A stretch of 24,069 bases of DNA from Podila epigama (Eukaryota; Mortierellomycota; Mortierellomycetes; Mortierellales; Mortierellaceae), in the NCBI GenBank assembly GCA_015679605.1, contig JAAAVE010000166.1, forward strand, positions 1 through 24,069. The letters run 5' to 3'. Below the pieces are notes generated by a model, which was not told the DNA's origin, made no database searches, and worked only from the letters and a program-made list of their open reading frames with translations. Positions 1 through 9,389 of this stretch are shown here, piece by piece. The position numbers and the translations under genes are program-made. Numbering within the stretch: the first letter of the stretch is position 1; each line of letters opens with the position of its first letter.

Positions 1-20
1 AAAAGAAAAAAGAGCTGACT

Positions 21-3000
21 CTACACAACAACTCCCAACATCCAAAATGGAGGCACGCCAGTGTTAGGCAACGCGCCTCCAAGAGAGTCCTTCAAATCTT
101 GTGGATCCCGTGCCAAGGCCTCAAAAACATTGGCCTCCACTCCAATCGTACCCCACTCGAGAATACCTTCATTCGCTGGGTTCGCGTGCTTGGATGTAGA
201 AGAGACGCCTGAGCTGTCCTTCTCTCCTCCTCCTTGGATAACCCGAGCTCGAGCTGGTACATGATCATAAGTTGACCGTGCTGTGTAAAGCAGTGCGTCC
301 AGAGTCACCTTGCGAACCGCCGACGATCGGTAATGGTCCTGACGTACAAAATTGCGTACAATGTCGCCCAAGCGGTACCCACGCTTTGACTGATGACGCC
401 ACACATCTGGCGCAGAAGCCATATCCGCATTGTCCACCATCCGCGTTAACAATGTCCAGTATTGCAGATTCAAAGTTGAAAATTGTTCCGTCATCTCAGC
501 TACTGACACTATCGGCTCTGCAGACCCCTCAGGCACCAATGGTGGGGTCGACGAGGCCACAATGGGTTCCTCCACCGGCTCCGCTTCCTTTGCCTGCTTA
601 GCCTTGGCCGCCGTAGCTGCTGCGAGGTCATTGTCGCCAGTGATGTCCTCCTCCTCATATAGGCTCTCTGAGGAAGCATCATTCGATTTCGCGTTCTTGG
701 GTGCCTTACCCTTTGCGGACATGAGAGAACCCTTGATCAACGTCCCGAGATCTCGAGGCCGGCTCACTGTCTGGTCCATGACAAGATCGAGATCATCATT
801 TTCCTCGTCAATATACATTCCTGCAAGCTCCTGGCCGGTCACATCGGCAGCAGCGCCTCCTGGCTGGAGCAACTTGGCCATGGATTGACGTGTCGCGAAT
901 GCATTCTCGAACGGCATCTTGATCTTGCCGTCCTGGACAACCATAAACTGACGGCCCACTCTCATCCTACAACGGTTCACCACGCGCAAGAAGAGGCGCA
1001 CATCGTCCGTGATAGCGGCCAGAGACGCGACATGCAGATCCATAAACGATGAGCGATGGTCGCCTTGCTTGGCGTACATGATACCCTCGGGAGAATTCAC
1101 AAGATGCTCCAGCCAGGTCGAAAAGACAAGTGTCAGCTGAATGTATTCGTTGTGGGTCAGGACATGAATACGGTGCAACATGCGAATAGCGTCCAAGAAT
1201 GCGGGCATGGTATCAGCCTTAAGGAGGTCCTTGGGGATGGTGAGCAGAGGGCGTGAGCTGAGAGTGCCTTCCTTCTTGGGGATGACGCGAGGGAGACGGT
1301 TGAGGGCTGGGAAGGAGTAGCCGTGGTCGAGCAAATACTCTGTATCCTCGGTCGCAGGATGATTGGCAACATGTTGATCATGTTCTTGCAGCAAGGTCGT
1401 TCGGACAATGTTGGCCGCAGCACGAGCAAATGTTTCGTTTCCAGTAAAGTAGTGCGCTAAGGTGAGAGTCGTTACTTCATTGTAGAGGCCCTGGAGAGTG
1501 ATGACTTTGGAGGCAGCCTCGTCTGACAAGGGTCCTTTGTTTCCTGGAACATCTGGCTTTCCTTGTGCATCCGCTGGGTACAAGATCAAGTCCTCGGCCG
1601 AGGCCTTTTTGAGCAAATTGGCGCGAGTTGAGAGGACGTGGTCGGCTTTGGACTGGAGTTCATGCACCATGAGACTCACACCAGGTTCGCCCACCCAATA
1701 CTTTTGGCGGTTGGCCATGAGAACCGAGTCCTTATAGATGAGCAATTCGTGAGATCCAAATGTCCTGCGTGCGATCCTTTCATCGATACCGTCGATGAGA
1801 TCCTGAATGGCGAGAAGACGATTATAGGCACGAATGGCAGCCGACTGGCGAGTATTTTCTTCCTGTGAGCGCTTTCCAGAAAACAAGCGGAACACCCAGC
1901 CCACAATCTTGAAGTCAGCCTTGTTGGGAATCGGGTCGCGTTCCTTGAGTTCCCATTTGACGGAAGGCTTGCTAACTTTGCTTCGCTCCAACGCACCCAG
2001 TCTCCATAGTAGTTCCAACTAAGAAGTGTCAAGAGTTCAAGAGTGATAGTATACAGTTAAGATACGCGTCTTCTATCCTTTGTTTGCTTCAAGAAACACA
2101 AATAAGAGAAAAGATATTTCCAGGATCAATCTTCTTTACCTTTGATCGTCGACCATATCGCATGTCCGGATTGTAGGCTTCGGCAGCATCGTTACGAAAG
2201 ATAATTTGGGGTTCTTCCTTTGAATTGGGGCGAATATCAACTCCCTTGAGTAACTGTGAGTTATCGACGAGTCGAGCCATGGGAACAACCAGGTATTGGA
2301 CTTTGTCACCGTGGTCAGCAATGGCCTGCTTAATCTCACCCATGGCATTCTGGGTGAGGAAAGAGTTTCCGTCAAAGGCAAAGATCCAACGCGCATCTAC
2401 CGAAGTCTTGCCATGTTGAATAGCTACGTTGCGACCGCCATTCTGTATTGGTCAAGTAAAGAAAATGGGCGTACAAATCACCATCAGGAACAAAAATGAA
2501 AATAGATTAGAGTTTGGAAATTGGGGAATGTTTGACCAATTTTTTCAATTGGCAATTGATTTTTTGCACCGCCTCCCCTCTTTCAGTCCAACCCTTGTTG
2601 TGTTGTGTAATGTTACGCCCACCTCCACCTGCTTGTGGATAATAGATTGTGGATTGGGTAATTTGGATTTGTTCCACACCTTGTTTTTCATCGATGTCTC
2701 CAATTGTCCATCCTCCAATTGATAATGGCTGAGGTGAGGCTAGGCTAGGCTAGGTTGTGCCAACGTTAAAGCCAACAGTCTGTCCATCATACGCGACTCC
2801 CCCTGAAGGCATCCCCAAGGATCAAGGTTATTGACTCCTGTCTTGCCTCCTGGTATCTCGGTGCTCCTTCACCTCTCCCCCCCTCTTCATCCTCATCCTC
2901 ATCCTGACCATTTGGACAACAGGTATTCACACACTCCCTTAATCCCCGGCCAACTGAATATCCTCTTGTACAATACTATCTTCCATGCAAGTCCAGAGCG

Positions 3001-4352
3001 AGTGATGGAGGAAAAAAAAGGGGGGAGGAAGACGAGGAGGGGTGAAGGATGGGAGATAGTGGGTAAGAGAAAAGGAGACATAAAGAGAGATGTCTACTTA
3101 CATTGTTCATGGCGTAATTGTTCTTGTCGTGATAGGTATAGTCGAGCACACGAAGCTTGGCCACCTTGGTAAAATCCGAATAATCGTCAGAGGAGAAAAA
3201 GTCTGGTTCGGGAAAGTCTTCTAACCGAAAGTCCTGTTTGAGATAGTCTTGCTCGATAAAAGGGATCTTGATGTATTCTTGGCGATGATGGTCGAGCAGC
3301 TGGATAAGGGATGCTTCTGCCTGGGGATCGACAATTCGGTTCAACACCCACAACTTTCGAGTCTTGTTGAACTCGGGCTCATGTTCAAGAATGAAGCGCA
3401 CGTTAGACAGGGTTTGCCCTGGCCGGTGGCGAGGCGGGAGGTCATTGCCCAAGATACGGTAGAGAACGATTGATTCTGGGTCGATGGTGTTGCCTGCTCT
3501 ACCGATGTTGCCCTTGCCTAGGGTGATATCTTTTCCAGAGCCCTCACCATCGACAGTGCTGTTTTTGCTGTCGAGGTTACCATTTTGTTTTTGATCTGTT
3601 GTTCGACCGTTCTGCTTAGCGTTCCGTTCTTGCTCCTCCTCCCAAGCACGCTGTTCCCGCTCATATGCCTTTTGGCGCTCAATCTCCTGTGCCCGTTGTC
3701 GCTCCTTATCCAGGGGGTAATCGTAGTCGTAGCTATACCTGTCGTGGCCGGTGTTGTGGTGGTTCAATGAACTTTTGCTGTTCCATGTCAAGGACCCCGG
3801 CTGGAGGAAAATTAGAGAGAAGAGGGCAATCAATGCCAAGATTAGATAGTAGCCGAGCGCTCGTCTGGTCAACAGCCGCCTTCGGAGTGAGCGGAGTCTT
3901 GAAGAGTGAGAAGATGAGGGAGGGTAGTAGATGAACTGCTTGTCGACCAATGCTGATGGCAGATCGCTGTGGTTGCTGCTGTCACTGAGGGAATGATGAT
4001 GTCGTGAGGAAGGATGAGGGGGGAGGTCGTCGATGTGGGCGCCACGGCCATTACCGGTGATGCCATTGGAAACGAGGCCAGCGACTGTGGTAAAGGCGGA
4101 AGGACGGACGGCGGCGTTTGTATTGGAGGCGGATAAAAAGCTGCTACTGCTGCTGAGACTGTTGGAGTTTGGACTTTGGTTGGGGAGGTTGGCAATGAAG
4201 TGGTTGTTGGGGTGGTTACTTCTTCGGGAATAAGGTGGAGGGTCTTGTGGACTGACCATGTTTGGGTATGGGAAGACGGGAGGTGGTGAAGGAGAAGTTG
4301 AACGGGAAGACGCTGCAGATGAGCGAAAAAAGTTTCTATGGGTTGATGTCAT
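21..4352 (-). CDS. Type II membrane protein with glycosyltransferase-like and alginate-lyase-like regions (1183 aa)
   Basis: Three exons, complement(join(21..2018, 2140..2442, 3102..4352)). Donors are gtaagt and gtaaag, both acceptors end in AG, and all junctions are phase 0. The ATG at 4352 opens a Ser/Pro-rich cytosolic tail containing QDPPPY (residues 36-41). One membrane segment follows at about 166-184 (LGYYLILALIALFSLIF), preceded by Arg-rich RRRLLTRR, which suggests type II Golgi or ER topology. A charged Q/E/R linker spans about 215-245. From about 295 to 510 there is a conserved luminal block with IVLYRILGNDLPPRH, LWVLNRIVD and ARWIFAFDGNSFL, which resembles fungal proteins with a nucleotide-sugar-transferase-like fold. 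Residues about 690-880 match the alginate/chondroitin lyase helical fold (YFTGNETFARAAA, then GDHRSSFMDLHVASLAA). The usual NNHG of alginate lyases reads GDHR here (His839 kept), so lyase activity is uncertain. An acidic, low-complexity stretch lies near 960-1010. The role is probably cell-wall or exopolysaccharide processing, which is inference. Confidence 0.85.
2443..3101 (-). other. Long (659 bp) first intron of the lyase-like gene
   Basis: This non-coding stretch separates the exons at 3102..4352 and 2140..2442. It has a strong donor (gtaagt on the minus strand, 3101-3096) and an acceptor cag at 2445-2443. It is several times longer than most other introns in the window. It holds an AGGCT pentamer tract (about 2736-2754) and a short TCATCC repeat near 2890-2907. 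Open frames inside it are low-complexity, and I see no gene. Confidence 0.75.
2736..2754. repeat. AGGCT pentanucleotide tandem repeat
   Basis: Roughly four head-to-tail copies of AGGCT lie inside the first intron of the lyase-like gene. This is a simple microsatellite with no sign of function. Confidence 0.8.
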
Positions 4353-4531
4353 TTATGACATGAACAGGTAGCTGAGTAAAGTACGTTCAGAGAAGAGAAT
4401 GTCGTATAAAATATGAGAGGGGTATTGTCGACAATGTGCGATGGATTGATGGAGACAGATGTGATGTGCTGATGTTGATGCTCCTGATGTGCCTGTAATG
4501 GTGCAGTAATGAGGTTGGAAGAGATGAGCAA
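4349..4531 (-). other. Upstream ORF overlapping the lyase-like gene start by ATGA
   Basis: A 60-codon frame on the minus strand begins with ATG at 4531. It ends with TGA at 4351-4349, so its stop overlaps the main ATG (4352-4350) as ATGA. The peptide is low-complexity (His, Ser, Ile) and has no recognisable domain. It matters only if the transcript starts upstream of 4531, which the sequence cannot settle. An A/T-rich TATA-like patch lies inside it at about 4402-4413. Confidence 0.35.
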
Positions 4532-4633
4532 AAAGTTAGCGAGGGGTTGTTGTGACAGTCACTGCTCAAGATGAAGAATGGTGTAATAATGATTGAATAT
4601 TACAAAGTGAGAATGTGAGTGAATGAATGCGAT

Positions 4634-4653
4634 TGAATGAATGAATGAATGAA
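4634..4653. repeat. TGAA tetranucleotide repeat
   Basis: A run of about five TGAA units lies 280 bp upstream of the lyase-like gene. On the sense strand of that gene it reads as TTCA/CATT. Confidence 0.8.
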
Positions 4654-5388
4654 AGAGATGGAGGTGGAGATGGACAGTGCGAACAAAAAAAAACTAAGAT
4701 AAAAAATAACAAAGAAGTGTAAAAATAAAAATAAACCAAAAAGCAGAAGGAAACAGTTGGAGGAGGAGGAGGAAGGGGACGACTGCAAAGAGAATAGCCA
4801 CAGCGGAACAGAACAGACAGTCCAATCGATCCCAAAAAAGCCAAAAGTCAATTCATTAATTCATTCGACAATTGAGAGAGACACATGTGGCGGACAGTCC
4901 AACGTATTTTCAGTTGTTCAGAAATAGATTTTAAAAAAAAATTAAAAAGGTCAGGGACCCTTTTTTATTTTTGTGGGTGTGACTGGGTTTGGACATGAAT
5001 GGACTGTGCTGGAAGGGGGACGGACATGTTCAATTAGGTACAGTAGTTGAGAAGAAAGAAAAGTTTTTTCTTTCTTTTTAACAGTTGAAGACAAAGACGA
5101 AGGAGGCAAAGAAGAAATAAGGGCAGGGGGCATGATGGAGAGAAACAATGAACAACGAGAGCGACAGTGAGAGAGAGCAATGGGAAAGGGAGGCAGTGCG
5201 ATCTGAGCATTTCTTTTTGGGATGAAAGGTACAGGACAAAGTTACGGCTGGTGCATACATGGGAATTGAAATTGATGTGTTTAAATTTCTTTGTACCAAA
5301 TGTATTTTTTGGAGGCAAACAACAACACTGTGTGAATGACCGCATAGAACAAGGAACATATTGTAATGTATCCAGAGTGGGGTCATTT

Positions 5389-5418
5389 ACTCATACTCAT
5401 ACTCATACTCATACTCAT
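5389..5418. repeat. ACTCAT hexanucleotide tandem repeat, five perfect copies
   Basis: Five exact ACTCAT copies are followed by AGGGG. It is an isolated microsatellite, and the TTAGGG-type telomere repeat is not present. Confidence 0.9.
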
Positions 5419-5712
5419 AGGGGAAGTAATTGGTAAAATAGAAAAAACCCACAGATCGATAACTATCCAAGGCCCTCACACAACATAAAAAATGATTTTT
5501 GCCCCCAAAATACAACAACTGATATTAAATCAAGGAGAAGAGGCGACGATGCTTTTTTTCGTTCTTTTTGGAGTTTCGCATGTGAGCAAGGGAAAATCAA
5601 TATTGTCATGGAAGCATGGGAAGACTTACCAAACAGGAGTTGATGTTTAAATTCGATGCAGTTTGTTGGAACTGGGTTGAAAGGGAGGGGGGGTCAGCTG
5701 TCGAGTAGAGTG

Positions 5713-5736
5713 GATAGATAGATAGATAGATAGATA
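5713..5736. repeat. GATA tetranucleotide tandem repeat, six copies
   Basis: Six perfect GATA units are followed by degenerate AATAGATGGATA. GATA is also the core site of fungal GATA-factor regulators, but a perfect array like this is most simply a microsatellite. Confidence 0.9.
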
Positions 5737-5830
5737 AATAGATGGATATATGCGAATGAATGAGGCGCAATAACTGTAGAAAGAGAGATAAACCGAGGTC
5801 TTGTTGTGTTGAAGTGTTGAAAGAAAGCAA

Positions 5831-5960
5831 GAATGACTGAATGAATGCCTGGCTGATTTGAAGGAATGAACGAATGAAAGTTTGAAGGAATGAATGACTG
5901 AACGAATGAATTTGAAGGAATGAATGTGTGAATGAGTGACCAAATGAATGAACGAACGAT
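5831..5960. repeat. Degenerate GAAT repeat block with a 14-bp higher-order unit
   Basis: The block is built from GAATGA-type tetramers and contains three copies of TTTGAAGGAATGAA at 5857-5870, 5881-5894 and 5911-5924. These are spaced 24 and 30 bp apart, so a longer unit was duplicated on top of the tetramer expansion. Confidence 0.8.
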
Positions 5961-6711
5961 TAGAAGAGGAAGGAAAAGAAAAAGGACAAGAAGAAGTATG
6001 GTAAAAAGGTGAAAGAAAAGACAAAAGAGATAACACTTTTATGACGCCGCCATTTCAAGAAAAAGGTGCTTGTTCTTCTTCTTCGGCATTTTTCAGTCCA
6101 AAGGGAAAGAAGAAAAAAAAAAGCGGCGAAAAACCAAAGCCCAACTTCGACGATATCCATCCCAAAGAAACTGCCCTGCCTCCTATCTTCTTCGCCCCTG
6201 CCCTTGCTGGGCTGTAACTTTCCCGTTGACAAGGACGTACATTACAGTTGGTGAGTACACCGTGCTTATTTTTTTTTCCCTGCCTCCCACTAGCGTTATT
6301 GCGTTATTCGCTCTGGCTTCCTCCAGTCGTATTTTTCATCCCAATCAGACTAGTCACACCCATTGTCGTCATCCTTTTGCTGTTCTCAGTTTTTGTACTT
6401 TGTCGCTAACACACACCTTCATTTTCCACCAGTCCACTCTTCTCGACCATTTTTGCAACTATCTATGAATCCAATGGCTAATTCATTGTAACAGTCGAGT
6501 TCAATTTTACAGCAGACACGTCGTTTGGACTAGAAAATCATGTAATAAGGTGCCTTGTCAACGTCAACGAGTGGTCAAAGAAAAAAAGAATGATTTTCGT
6601 TGCAGTGCAAAAAAAAAAAAAAATGCTGATCTTTCGTGCTAAAAATAGCTGCACAGCTTCAACACAATTCTCAGGGCACACAGACACTCATGCGACCATG
6701 CGACACTCACA

Positions 6712-6727
6712 CCACACACACACACAC
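6712..6727. repeat. AC dinucleotide microsatellite
   Basis: A short uninterrupted AC run lies in the gene-poor spacer and has no coding context. Confidence 0.8.
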
Positions 6728-7491
6728 AGGCACACTTGAGAACAACAAGACACAAGCGCGTGCACACCACATCATTTGCGTTTGCCTTCCTGTTACAATG
6801 TTGCAATGTTACAATGTGAAAAAAAAATGACAAGGCTATGAAAGAAAAAAAAAGATGGGCGATTTGGTTAGCACTGCCATCGTCTGATACCTCGTCATTC
6901 TACACGCTCTCCACTTTTATCACACCCGCACCTCCAAAAGAAACCTTTCCCTCGGTATTCTTTGTGATGTGTACCCTTTTCATATTTTGGCCACTCAAAC
7001 AATAAACGAACCCCTTGAAGATAGCAAAAAAGGTACCCTACCTTGGTATCCTCAAATGCTCATCTTCCCATCTCATATCCCTGACCCTTGACCATCAAAA
7101 TTAAAATAATAAGGGTTCTCAAGCAAGGGGAAGAAGCACACAAATAAGCAACCAACATAATCGTCCATTTTAGTCTTGTAAAAAAAAAGAGTCCATCTCA
7201 TGTACACCAGTCCACGTTCGTCACTCATAATGGAAAGCTCACGGCACATGTCAACTTTTTTGTCAAAATGAATATATTGGCTCTCTTTTTTTCCCAAGCT
7301 CCGGTTCATTTTAATTTTCTAATGGAGACATGGGGACTGTACACATAGACAGTACACAACAAATAAAGTCGACGTTTCAAGAATTGCAATGTCTGTAAGG
7401 TTGACAACATACAGACTATCGCTCCATTGCATGCGGCTGTTGAAAAATGATACGACTTTTTCTTTGTATTCTACGCTGCTGATTACAGCTA

Positions 7492-7533
7492 ATGCTACTG
7501 CTACTGCTCCTGCTCCTGCTTTTGCTACTGCTC
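7492..7533. repeat. Imperfect TGC/TNC triplet tract in the tetraspanin 3' flank
   Basis: Alternating GCTACT and GCTCCT triplets lie about 45-85 bp past the tetraspanin stop, on the side where its 3' UTR would be. The tract is imperfect and reads in all frames as low-complexity peptide. Confidence 0.7.
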
Positions 7534-7576
7534 CTTGCATCATTATCATCATCAATGAAAAATAAATGGAAACATG

Positions 7577-9128
7577 CTACTTTGCGCGTCCTGTTGATGA
7601 TGACGGCTGAGTCTGTCCAGTACTTCCATAGTAACCGCCTGTGTAAGGTGGTGGGTCTTGCGAACCTCCTCCTCCACCAACGCGGCGACCCGCTCCACCT
7701 TCCAAAAGTCCTTCCTCCTGAGCTCTAGCTAACGTCTGCGCGCGCACCTGTTCTGCCAGAGATTCGTACTGATTTTGTCGTTGGCGACGTGCCTCCTCAA
7801 TTTGCCTGTCCACATGCTGTGCCTCCAACAAGGCTCTCACCAATGCTGCCTCACCTTCATCCTGTTCGCGTTGATAACGCTGCTGGTCGAAGCGATGGAA
7901 AAGAATCGCCGCACCCAACAAGCTGACAAGCTATAATCATTTTCGTAAAAGTCGCATACAATACAAAAAAAACAGAGTAAAGTACATCCATGTGAGTATC
8001 AAGATGCATGTAAGGGAAGAAAAAAAGACAATGTACGTACAGTACAACAGTGTGTACATGTGGGAACATTGAATTAGTCAAATACCCCGCCGGTCCAACA
8101 TTGCAGGTTTAAAATTGCATTTACGGCTCTCGAAAAACAATCAGCGCATCATCTTATTTACCTCAATGGCCCCCAGGACGGCTCCAATGACCCCAATCGC
8201 TTGAAGACTATCCTGAAACGCGGTCTGGATGCTCTCGCGACAGCCGGTCATATACCGTGTGTCTATGGCACAGGTTAGGGGTACAGGGCGGTCCAAAACA
8301 TGTTCAAATCCGCAGCATTGAAACTATGACAAAGATAATAGTATATGCTCCATCTGTCAGTTGTGAGGAAAAGTATAGCAAAGCAACGCAAAATGACGAT
8401 GCTTGTTGCCCTATCCTTTTCTCTTGACCAAACACGTATGATAGCAAAAAAATCCATTTTTCCACTTACAAAATGCTCCAGGTCTTGGATCACACGCGGG
8501 TCCGACCGAAAGACCCTTTCCCAAGACCTGTCAAGGACCTCGTTTCCTTGGTTGCGGTATGCAAACGCAAAGGCACCGACTGTGATCTGGAGCGCAATGG
8601 CAATAAGCAAAACCATGCCATGAACCCAAAGAATCCAGCGCTTTTCGTTCATCACACCATAGTAACCAAGGAATGACACCAACGAAATCGAGGCGCCAAG
8701 AATCAAAAGACAGTGTGGCAAAAGTGTAGATGTCACAAACACCGCCGCAGGCGCAAAGTAGACAAATGTTCCTACAAGTCAAGTATTAACCCCAGGTAGT
8801 GAGACCGAGAGTGTGCGTATATGTGAGAAGAACTAGAGCTATTGCCACTATCAACCTTTTCGACCTTGACATTGAGAAAAAATTAAGTAAAGTGACCACT
8901 ACTGCCTACCAATGAACAACAGAATCATGCCCACCAGCTAGTTTAAAAAGAATGGGAAAAACACTCATTTATTAGACTTGTGCTCTGACGAATTGCACTG
9001 AATGCCATTGAACAATGCACGCTTTATTCCATTCTTACAAGTGAGAGCAAGTTCAACACAGCTATGGCACTTTGAATGGGCCCATAGGACCGTGATGGGC
9101 GCACGAGTTGTATTCTCGTTCTAGGCAT
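7577..9128 (-). CDS. Tetraspanin-family membrane protein (311 aa)
   Basis: Five exons, complement(join(7577..7930, 8162..8323, 8470..8771, 8910..8937, 9039..9128)), with consistent GT..AG junctions. One exon is only 28 bp. Four membrane segments are visible at about 17-40, 46-76, 85-110 and 177-206. The large extracellular loop, about 111-175, carries the tetraspanin hallmark CCG (Cys143, Cys144, Gly145) plus Cys158 and Cys168, which should form two disulfides. The loop is short for the family. The cytosolic tail of about 105 residues is unusually long. It begins with a charged, probably coiled-coil stretch (about 211-270), then a Gly-rich hinge, then QDPPPY (285-290), a PPxY motif of the kind bound by WW domains of Rsp5/Nedd4 ligases. 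Tetraspanins organise membrane microdomains. In some fungi they act in infection structures, but orthology to those is not claimed. The start is chosen because MPRTRIQ leads directly into the first membrane helix. Confidence 0.9.
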
Positions 9129-9389
9129 TGTTTTCTCAAGAGTATAAAAGTTTGGTAGAATAGATGCAGTTATGCCAAGGAAAATGAGAGAATGCAATGC
9201 TTTTTATGAGGAGGTCATATGAGTTGAGTGGGTGAAACAATTCAAGGGAGGCTTTGCGGAAGGAAAATTTCCACAACGAATGCATTCACTCCCACAAAGT
9301 TCACCTTTGCAGCAGTTTTTATATTTCTATCAATACATCCATGCTGTGGAAACTCTTAAACCCAACATTCACTCATCGTAAAGGGTTTG

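Larger units (their letters stand above)
4353..7576. other. 3.2 kb gene-poor upstream region, microsatellite-rich
   Basis: I see no convincing protein or RNA gene between the lyase-like gene start and the tetraspanin stop. Predicted frames are dominated by Ser/His/Phe/Leu from repeats and T-runs. The region holds TGAA tetramers (4634-4653), a hexamer array (5389-5418), GATA tetramers (5713-5736), a degenerate GAAT block (about 5831-5960), a CA run (6712-6727) and a triplet tract (7492-7533). Since the gene to its left starts here and the gene to its right ends here, it is most likely the extended upstream region of the lyase-like gene plus the tetraspanin 3' UTR. A good minus-strand splice donor (gtaagt, 5629-5624) hints at a 5'-UTR intron. 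Confidence 0.6.

Noticed and set aside
5389-5418. Hexamer array considered as an internal telomere repeat
   Set aside because: The ACTCAT unit is not a TTAGGG-type repeat on either strand.
5647-6036. 129-codon minus-strand frame rich in SFIHSF repeats
   Set aside because: It is produced by the GAAT and GATA microsatellites read in reverse, not a protein gene.
5960-6232. 90-codon minus-strand frame with one hydrophobic segment
   Set aside because: The hydrophobic part comes from A-rich DNA read as Phe/Leu. There is no family resemblance, and it could at most be an upstream ORF.
6070-6468. 132-codon plus-strand frame in the gene-poor block
   Set aside because: The composition is Phe/Ser/His/Thr from pyrimidine-rich DNA. 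It has no domain-like pattern, no partner exons and no coding-like codon use.
6855-6900. Short stretch resembling a tRNA D-arm
   Set aside because: There is no matching acceptor stem or T-loop, and no cloverleaf can be drawn.
7319-7555. 78-codon minus-strand frame after the tetraspanin stop
   Set aside because: It lies in the expected 3' UTR and its N-terminal part is the Ala/Val translation of a triplet repeat.
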